From Phoenix dactylifera (Eukaryota; Streptophyta; Magnoliopsida; Arecales; Arecaceae): DNA of 64,000 bases. Within the stretch, counting starts at the first letter, position 1; each line of letters opens with the position of its first letter. The notes below the pieces were generated by a model. It searched no databases. It worked only from the letters and a program-made list of their open reading frames with translations, and was not told the DNA's origin. This document shows positions 56,003 to 64,000 of the stretch, piece after piece. The position numbers and the translations under genes were made by a program. The stretch is taken from the NCBI RefSeq assembly GCF_009389715.1, contig NC_052399.1, forward strand, positions 2,434,938 to 2,498,937. Direction: 5' to 3'.

Positions 56003-58130
56003 CGGAAACATTTTTTTCAAAGCATCAATTAGTGCACTTGAAAAGTTCCATAGCTCCTATATTTCTGGCCTAGAAATTCAACACCCACCAACCTCCTGCA
56101 TGGGGATTACACTTCTCCCAATTCATGGTATATAGAAATTCTGGTGTGCCTGAAATTGGTGTCCGTAGCATTACCCTAAAATAATACGCAGGCCTCGTGC
56201 TGTTTGGCGCGGCGGCTCCATCCACGCATGGACGGGTGAGCGTAGGTTAGGGTGTTGTCGGACTCTTGAACCAAATCTAAGAAGATTTAAGCAAACAAAT
56301 TGCCTTGACTTTGTAGAGAAATGTTCGTGGAAATATGTACAAAATAACATGGACATAAGGCTGAGATATAACATTTAGTAACGCACGAATTAACTAACAA
56401 TCTTAGATGTCAAGAAAATGGCACAATCATGTTTTTATACATGCGCTGTCCCTCTCAAAACCATCTAACTTTATACCAGCATGATCTTTTGATCATACGT
56501 CATTTTCACGACTTTTGTTACATTATAGGCGGTTGGCCTTATTGTGCCATTTTAGCCATCCCATGGTATCTTTTCTTTACTTCCATGCCTGTCTCAAAAC
56601 TTGTAGGAGATATAACTTTGTTTCTTTTAACAGTAAGCTTAACTTCATACTTTTAAAAAGCTTAGCTTTATCTTCTAACAGGTAGGTGGAATTTAATTTC
56701 TTCCCAGTAATAAATGTAAATTTGACAAATCCGAGCTTAGATAAATGATCAAGAACAAAAGGGGATAAAATAGCAGATCTCATCTAGGAGATTTACTAGT
56801 TTCATTTAAAAAGGAGATTTAATTGTTTGTGGGATATGCTTAACCTCATCAACAATTCATCCAAGACTATTCGGGAAAACATTTTAGAAAATATATGCGT
56901 TTTCATAATTTGAAATCTAAAAGCTCCCACATAATTCATACTTAATTATACACGAGTCACATGTGAACAGCAAAAATGGCAAATAAACTAAAAATGAATA
57001 CCATCAAAGATCTATATGACAACATATTCTTACAAAAGATTTCAGTTTGTGGTGAAGGATACACCACATACTGAATGCTACTACACATGGAGATAAGTTT
57101 TCCATTGCTGGTTTAGTTAGGCAACAAAAACATTAATCTATTGCTCTTTTTTCGGGACAAAGTTTTGAGATTTTAGTTAGTGCTCACATTTACATGTGTA
57201 AAATGAATCGGGCTTAGCATCGTAAAAGGGTCTAATGTTGGAGAAATTATAAGTTATACCACATGCATCGCATCGGTGCACCATTAGAACAATTCGAGAT
57301 GAGATGAGACGGCAGCTAATGGGTTCAATAAATATTATTAGTGTGCTCTGGCATGGTGCATTTAGTGTAGGATATTATTAAAAATTTCTTAATTTGGAAG
57401 GGATGTGGCTTCATTTAGTCCATTTAAAGCATCTACCTATATATGTGACCGAAATCTCACTCCTAATGAGTCAATAACCTCAGCGTATAAATCTCAAAAT
57501 CTGCCAATCACCTCAGTTCTCCATTTCACAAAAAATAGAATGTACCGGCACTGTTGGATATTAATTTCTTGGTCCAACCAATTTATCCAATAATCAGGTG
57601 ACGCGTGGGAACAGGGTCGTTACTTCATCCACCCAAAAGCCCTTTGTCCCCCGGAGACGAGGTCACGAGGCGTCCACGGCCGCGACTTTCCCGAATCCCA
57701 ACAAATTATATGACGCAAATACCCCTACTCATGTGCCTAAATGACAGACCGGAACGTCCTCTTCCATCCCATCGCTCTCGTCCAATTCCCGTCCCGGTCA
57801 ACAAGAGAAAACGGATAATGGTACTCTCGTAAATATCTCCAGATATCAGGGCCTTCCCATCATAATCATGCAGAACCAAAGGCGAGGTAAAGATCCACTA
57901 AGATCCGTTCCTTTTTAGGAGACCGACGAAGATAACCCTTAATGAAACCATCAAGCAATGCGCTTTCACCACACGGGATTGACACGGGACCCACTCGGAA
58001 TTTCCAACGCAATAAACAGGGTTAGAAAATATTTGGCTCAAGAATTTGCCACGTCATTAAAATTTATAGTAACGAGACCGGTTTAGTGCTCTTTAATCCA
58101 CTCCACTCGCCCCGCGGGAGCTCTTTCCTC
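56003..58130. other. Intergenic and promoter side of the 58372 gene
   Basis: AT-rich to about 57590, then GC-richer towards the promoter. No gene seen. Confidence 0.5.
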
Positions 58131-58137
58131 TCCCGCC

Positions 58138-58146
58138 GATAAAAGG
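58138..58146 (+). promoter_or_regulatory. TATA-like element of the 58372 gene
   Basis: GATAAAAGG, about 120 bases before the first uORF and followed by a CT-rich leader. Plausible core promoter. Confidence 0.5.
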
Positions 58147-58263
58147 CCTTTCGGACCCATACCTTCCTGCCTTCCCCGCGTTCTTCTCTCCGTTTCTTAT
58201 TCTCCTCCTCCTTTCTTCTCCACTCCTCCTCCGCTTCGGCTCCAAACCCTAACCCGAGAATCC

Positions 58264-58296
58264 ATGGAGGGGAGGGAGATGAGAGCGAAACCTTAG
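58264..58296 (+). promoter_or_regulatory. Upstream ORF 1 (10 codons)
   Basis: ATGGAGGGGAGG...CCTTAG (MEGREMRAKP, stop). The ATG context (ATCCATGG) is strong, so ribosomes may start here and need to reinitiate for the main frame. Confidence 0.55.
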
Positions 58297-58329
58297 GATT
58301 CCTGTGATCGTTCTTGGTTGTTGGTCCCG

Positions 58330-58362
58330 ATGCGATCTCTCCGTTCGCTGTTCTTGAGCTGA
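58330..58362 (+). promoter_or_regulatory. Upstream ORF 2 (10 codons)
   Basis: ATGCGATCTCTCCG...AGCTGA (MRSLRSLFLS, stop), ending 9 bases before the main ATG at 58372. Confidence 0.5.
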
Positions 58363-58371
58363 GATCGGCCG

Positions 58372-61300
58372 ATGGATGCCCGCGGCTCCGCCGGCGCCGG
58401 AGGAAGCGGCGGCAGGGGGATCGCCTTCTGCCTCCTCGTCTTGGTCTCTCTTTTCGCGGCCTCCGAGGCGTCGCTTGCCCTCGCTGGTGGAGCGGAAGGC
58501 GCCAGGAAGATTAGTCTAGGTCGGTGAGATGATCTTGCTTCTTGATCGTTCTCGTTTGTTTGCCAGGTTTCTTGCTTTCTTGCTTGCGCTTTCTTGATGG
58601 TGGAGAGTGGTGAGGCAAGGAGACGACATGACGTGGTTTTGCCGGATCCTCTGCTTGTGGCCCATGATGGGATGCACTCCGAGCTGTTTCCTTTTTGCAT
58701 GTTTTGACATATTTATGTTATGTTACTTGGAATTTTCTCTCTGTCTCTCTGAGTTAATTTGGCTTTCTTTAATCTTTTTGGTTAAGTGAAGATTTAAAGA
58801 GTTTGCCGGCATGGGCGAAGGATCTCTTAAAATTGACACCAATGGCACCAGAACCAATAGCTTCGGCTCCAAGTGCAAAATTCCCACTACTTTTAGCGGC
58901 AAACAGAACGAGAAGGCCGGATATACTTGATAATTTCAGAATGTATGGCGGAGGTTGGAACATTACTGACAAGCATTACTGGGTTGTAAGTAATTTAAAT
59001 TTGCCCTGCTTTTTCATAATTTTGTTTTGTTTCATTTGTGTACTGAAATATAATGGATAGAAAAACTGCTGAAATTGGGATGTTTTCCAGTAACTTTTGG
59101 GTTGAAGCTTGATTTTATGATGCCAACGAAGTTATGATGGTTATGATTGAATCTGATACAAGCGGAATCTTTAAGATGCTATGTGGCATTATTGTCCAGA
59201 TAAAAATAAGAAATAAGAAAAAGAAGTCAGGGAGCATCATTTATAGGTGAGACAGTAGGAATGATGGAGCAGATGCTACAGAGCTGATGGTATCTGTGGC
59301 TTTAAATTTGTGATGTTTTTTGAATAACGAGAGTTCTGACTGATAACAGCAGAAGTGAAAACACTTAAATTAATTATCTCTGTCCTCCATTGGTTTAGTG
59401 GGGGAAATTCTCTTTTGTGAAGTTTGTATTTTTGTAGTGAAAAGTTACCGTCAATATTGCATGCATATGCAAAAGAGTCTCTAAAATTTACCACCATATT
59501 GGTGAACAATAACAACAAGCTCGAAGATGGCAAGATAAGATCGTTTTGTTGATTGGCTGCACTCCTATTTTTGCAAAATATAATAACAGTTATCTAGTTT
59601 GCTGAAATGCATTATTGAATTGAAAATTTTTGTTTGAAATTATCTTAATATTTCTCTATCATGTGGCCCCACGTGCAATGTTCAGGTCAAGTGGTATGAA
59701 CTTTTCATAATAGCTACTTCTTTGCCTCAAATTTGAACTGGATTTCTTTTACTGAATATTGATCAGTATTCTTGCAGTCTGTTGCATTTACAGGAGCTGC
59801 TGGGTTTGTTCTTGCAGCATTATGGTTTGTTTCTTTCGGGTTGGTTTTAGGTGCACATCTCTGCTGTAGACGGGGAATGGGAACCAAAGATGGAGGATCA
59901 TTCCTTGCACAATGTATTTGTCTTGCATTGTTGATGCTCTTCACATGTGCTGCATTGTAATACACTTAAACTTTCATAAAGTCTTCTTAATTTTGAGGCA
60001 GTTTTTTTTTTTCATTGCTCAAAAAAGAAGAAGTATCTTTTTTTCTAGCTCCAACGTCAAGTATTATATCTTGGCAAAAATTCTGCTTTTCAGCACTGAT
60101 GGTGTAAAATTCGCATAGTTGTTAGCTACTAATAGAGCCTGTTGATGCTTATGTAGTTGCAGATAGATGTTACATTATTTCTTGATTATGTACTTCCTGA
60201 GGATGCTATTTTGATTCTTATATTATGTTTGGCGTCCCGTGATATAAATCAAGACTAATGGAAACTTGGCGGACGACATATAACTTAGACTTCCAATTTT
60301 TCTTTTTCTAATGGAAGTCATGTTGGAACTTCCAAGCGCATATTAATAAAATTATATCGTGTTCCCTGGCTAAATAAATCCATAAAACTCTTTACTTCCT
60401 TTTATCTCAAGCAAGATGTATCTAGACCTTAATTGTCCATTTTGTTAAGAAAAGATTTTGTTGTCTCAATTTGATTAAAGAGTCAAACACTATATGTGGG
60501 TTAGTGCAAATGGCATTGCCTTTAAAATCATGTTTAAGTATTCCTTTTTTGGCTTTCTTATACCTATTGCATTTCCAGTTAGAAAAATATTGAATGGGAG
60601 GAAATAAAGTAAATTGTTCCTCCTGTACCTCTTAATGGTTCCTTACATCTTAAGAACAAGTGCCTCAGCATTTGAAGGACCTAGGACTTTAAGAAGATGT
60701 TCTTATTTAATCATGACCCTTAGAACGTTTTAAACATAGACTAAAACTTAGTACCATCTGCATTTATCAATTATATCTTATTATGGCAATTTGTTTTTTT
60801 ATCATTTGGTGATATGAAATATCATATTTGATCTCTTACTTAAGAATCTTGGTTTGTGGGAAAACTATAAAGTAGTTGAAGATGCTAGTCGTTGCTGTAA
60901 GTTCCATTTCAGGATATTATTACCGAATATGTTTTGTTAAGATAATGGTGAGGCATTTTTACCTTCATCAGCAGGATGAGATGTTATCCTTAGGCAGATA
61001 TTAACCTGTCAAATGGGCTAGCAAGCTTTAGATTTTCTGTTAAAGTTTCTAAAATATCATAACTGCATGTCTTAATTTTTATTTATTATTTATGATATAT
61101 CGTTACATGTTGCACAAACGAATGTAGATACTTTGATTTTCTTATTTTAATTTTCTTGGGTAGCTCATATTGACATTGCTGTCCTTTTATTTTTATAAAA
61201 CCAGGACCGGATGCATTCTTCTCTCTGTGGGCCAGAATGAGTTCCATGAGGAAGTTTTGGATACTTTAAAGTTTGTTGTCAATCAATCAGATTTCACTAT

Positions 61301-62028
61301 TCAGATACTAAGGAATGTCACAGATTTTCTGTCCTCTGCCAAGACGATTAATGTGGCAGAGGTCTATCTCCCATCAGAAATTTGGAATGAAATTGACAAG
61401 TTAAATGGAGCCTTAAATGGTGCAGCTAGTATCCTATCAGAGAAAACAAATGAAAGTTCTGAGAAAATCAGAGCAGTCATCCATGACTTGTATGTCTCTA
61501 GAATATGTTTACTCAACCGCTATATCCATATTAAGATCACAAACTGAACTTTTGTCTTGTGATAGGCGTTCCATATTGATCGTGGTAGCATCACTGATGC
61601 TTTTGCTGGCCATACTTGGTTTCTGTATGAAATTTATCTCCTTACTGAGAATTTATTACTTTTCATTTATAGAAGTTCATTTCTTTTGCACTAGTTCACT
61701 TCTTTCACGTCTCTCCAAACACAAGAATGATTTTTTTTTTTGTACTTTAACTTTTTATCTACCATAATTTTATCTTGACCTGCAGCAATTTTTCTCTGCA
61801 GTGCTTTCAGTTTTGGGTCACAAACATGCAATTTATGTGTAAGTTGAAAGCTGTGTACTTTTATTTGGAGATAAACTACGGGCTAACTTGATATAATTTT
61901 TTTCAAGGTCTGAAATTCTTAATGTCTATTTAAGATCTTTTATTTGGTTCTTTCAGATTTATAATGAGCGGTTGGCTCCTTGTGGCAGTTACCTTCATTC
62001 TCTATGGATTTTTCGTGATCCTCAATAA
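58372..62028 (+). CDS. Four-helix membrane protein (plant At2g12400/At2g25270-like family), 3' end outside window
   Basis: Visible coding exons: 58372-58519, 58792-58985, 59778-59956, 61205-61499, 61566-61624, 61802-61838 and 61957-62028; all introns are GT...AG, phase is kept, 984 nt (328 codons). Residues 17-38 form a signal peptide (IAFCLLVLVSLFAASEASLA). 50-113 contain LAANRTRRPD and MYGGGWNITDKHYW, the family signature. Helix 1 is about 116-143, helix 2 about 158-182; 183-272 is a soluble segment with sequons (NQS, NVT, NES); helix 3 about 274-297; helix 4 about 306-328. This resembles an uncharacterised plant plasma-membrane family with a tweety-like layout. The remaining ~200 residues are downstream of the window. 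Function unknown. Confidence 0.9.
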
Positions 62029-64000
62029 GTAAGAATCTCATTCAACACTTTGCCCTTCCTACTTTTATGCATGTATATGTGCAATACATACATGCATGAT
62101 ACATATGAGTGTGCACGCATACATATGTCTGTACTTGCATATAGATACTTGGATATCTAAGAAATTCTTGTATCTGTAGTCTTGTTGCTTAGGAGATTGG
62201 CAAATTCATGTGCCAGGCAGAGCTCTCATTCTCCACATACTGTGTAATCTTTTCTGTTATTCTTATTTTTTTTTTCAAAAAACAATTATCTGACCGTGAA
62301 GATAAAATGTGATCTTATATGTTGTTATGATGACATTTCAATAATCATAAATGGAAATATTTCCATAGTGTTTGAATGAATGGTCAGTATGAATGGATGT
62401 ATTTGTACATTATTATTGTATAAGTAGATGGCAACTTCCCAACTTAATATATTCAAACATATCTAGCCTGAAATGGCGTTAATCTTGATACCTCGTGCAA
62501 GAATTGCAAGAATAACCCCACCCCAACCTCCACTCCGAAAAACCCCTAATTGTAAGAAATATGATGTTTGATGGGTATAGAACAGATTTTCTTGGATGCC
62601 TTATCAGCCTTCAAGAGAGGTGTTTAATAACTATGCATTGCAGGAATCAATCTTTCGTAAAGTTCCCTTATAAAATTTTCTTTATACCTCCTTTGAAGTA
62701 TATGTAGACTTTTTCTCTATAGAAGGGCATTGTTTTACCATCTCTGACTTTGACAAATTAAAGCAGTATGGTGAAAATAACAGCTTTTGCTCACATAACA
62801 GACCGGAAAGCACATGACAACTCAGATGAAGTCGTGGAAAACAAAATAAACCTTTTGGGTATCTTATTCACCATACTGTTGGCATATCTGCTTTTTGTTC
62901 ATTGGTAGCATGCATATGCTCTTTCCATGTGTATTCTTTCAAATCTAACTTATACAGCTGTCATCTAAACAATCAGTATTATATTTGCATCACCAACAGA
63001 ATGATATATACCGTGTTTCTCAATGTCTGCATGCACTTCTGCTTGCACATACACAAAGGAATAGGTTCATAGACCATTTGTGCTATATAGATGGGAACTT
63101 CAATGTTCAGAGGGCATCATTCACATAGTTATAGGCCTAGTGCCAAAGTGCATGGTAGGTAACCCGATTTAATATTTTATGCATTTCATGGTGATCTAAA
63201 TCATCCAAAATGCTTTAAAATTGTCTTTTTTTTTGTGGGGGGGGGGGGGGGTTGTTGACTTATATGCATGAAGTACACACGAGCAGTGGATTCTTCACAA
63301 CAAGATATAGTTTGATTTGAATATTGAACCAGAGCGTGGGTGCCAATAGTGCAGTTTGTACACCCCCTTCTTTTTTTTCTCGAATAAAAAGAAAAAAAAG
63401 AATATTGAACCAAATCTGGAACACAATCAAAGAACTTGAATTCTGGTCCCCTGTAACAGAATGACTGCTTGGGTTAATGTATAAAATACATACCCATATA
63501 TGCTAACTAAATCTTGATGTATCAACTATGTTTGCACCTTGCTTGGTGAATGGTAAAAAGCTTGGGCTGAGAAGTGTAATGGTGCGGGTTGAAGTATTGG
63601 AGCAGCCACTTTGTGTGGAAAAAAAGGGCCAAAGGTTACCCTCCCAGGACCCTGGTTTGCCAAAACCATAACTGGGTAATGGGCTTTTTTAGACTGCCTA
63701 TGTCATTCTAAGTAAACTTACAGAAATGGACCAGACATGGTAAAATATTCCTCAAAAACAAGATTCTAATGGACTGAATCACAGTGATCTGCCTTCTTAT
63801 GTTTAATCTTAGTAACCATCTTAACAGAAACTATTTATCTTTTTTATTGTCCTGTGATAAATTGATTCACACAATTTTTAATGTTCTGATTTGATGCATG
63901 CAAGACACTCAAACATCCTTTTGTCAGCTTAAGGTGAATCAGCAAAATGTCTCTGAATATACCTACAATCTCTGCATTACTCTCTTCGAACTGGACCGAA
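62029..64000 (+). other. Long intron of the 58372 gene, running off the edge
   Basis: No continuing exon of the family is recognisable to 64000, so the intron exceeds 1.9 kb. It contains a G-run at 63237-63251. Confidence 0.6.
63237..63251. repeat. Poly-G run (15 G)
   Basis: Fifteen consecutive G after a T-run; length likely variable between reads. Confidence 0.9.

Noticed and set aside
1..64000. CRISPR arrays, bacterial operons or phage systems
   Set aside because: No spaced direct repeats of that kind; the spliced genes and transposons show this is plant nuclear DNA.

Overview
This is nuclear DNA from a flowering plant, most likely a monocot. The evidence is: spliced genes with GT/AG introns, a MIR159 hairpin, plastid DNA fragments lodged in the nucleus, GC-rich first exons beside AT-rich introns, and a heavy load of plant transposons (Ty3/gypsy chromovirus, CACTA, plant LINEs with RNase H, MITEs). 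A palm or related monocot fits the general character, but I cannot prove the species.

Layout. About 1-10140 (minus strand): an oligoribonuclease gene spread over more than 9 kb. Six coding exons are visible; the last exon(s) lie left of the window. Its introns hold a CCGGTACC-rich repeat and a LINE remnant. 10150-15760: intergenic, with small inverted-repeat elements and a nuclear copy of plastid clpP exon 2 that still carries the end of its group II intron. 15857-16309 (plus): a small single-exon gene for a probably organelle-targeted membrane protein. 16631-24082: a composite Ty3/gypsy-derived insertion flanked by the 5-bp duplication GTACA. Most of it is a near-perfect palindrome with arms of about 2.85 kb, and both outer ends are the same (U5) LTR end. 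25212-26528: a non-autonomous CACTA element, TSD TTA, carrying a captured HpcH/HpaI-aldolase fragment. 26900-29780: LINE 3' fragments and a degenerate tandem repeat. 30840-31054 (minus): MIR159. 31400-42100: gene-poor DNA with MITEs, a 147-bp tandem duplication and a plastid trnM fragment. 44599-46570 (minus): an intact PIN-LIKES (PILS) auxin-carrier gene with a 5'UTR intron. 47291-56002: MITE, CACTA remnant and four more LINE RNase H fragments. 58264-64000+ (plus): a four-helix membrane protein gene with two short uORFs. Seven coding exons are visible and the gene runs off the right edge.

The host genes (RNA turnover, auxin homeostasis, miR159 control of GAMYB-type factors, two membrane proteins) have no evident shared pathway; this is ordinary plant gene spacing. 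The most unusual object is the palindromic retroelement at 16631-24082. Its matching target-site duplication suggests that a cDNA with two U5 ends was integrated as one unit.
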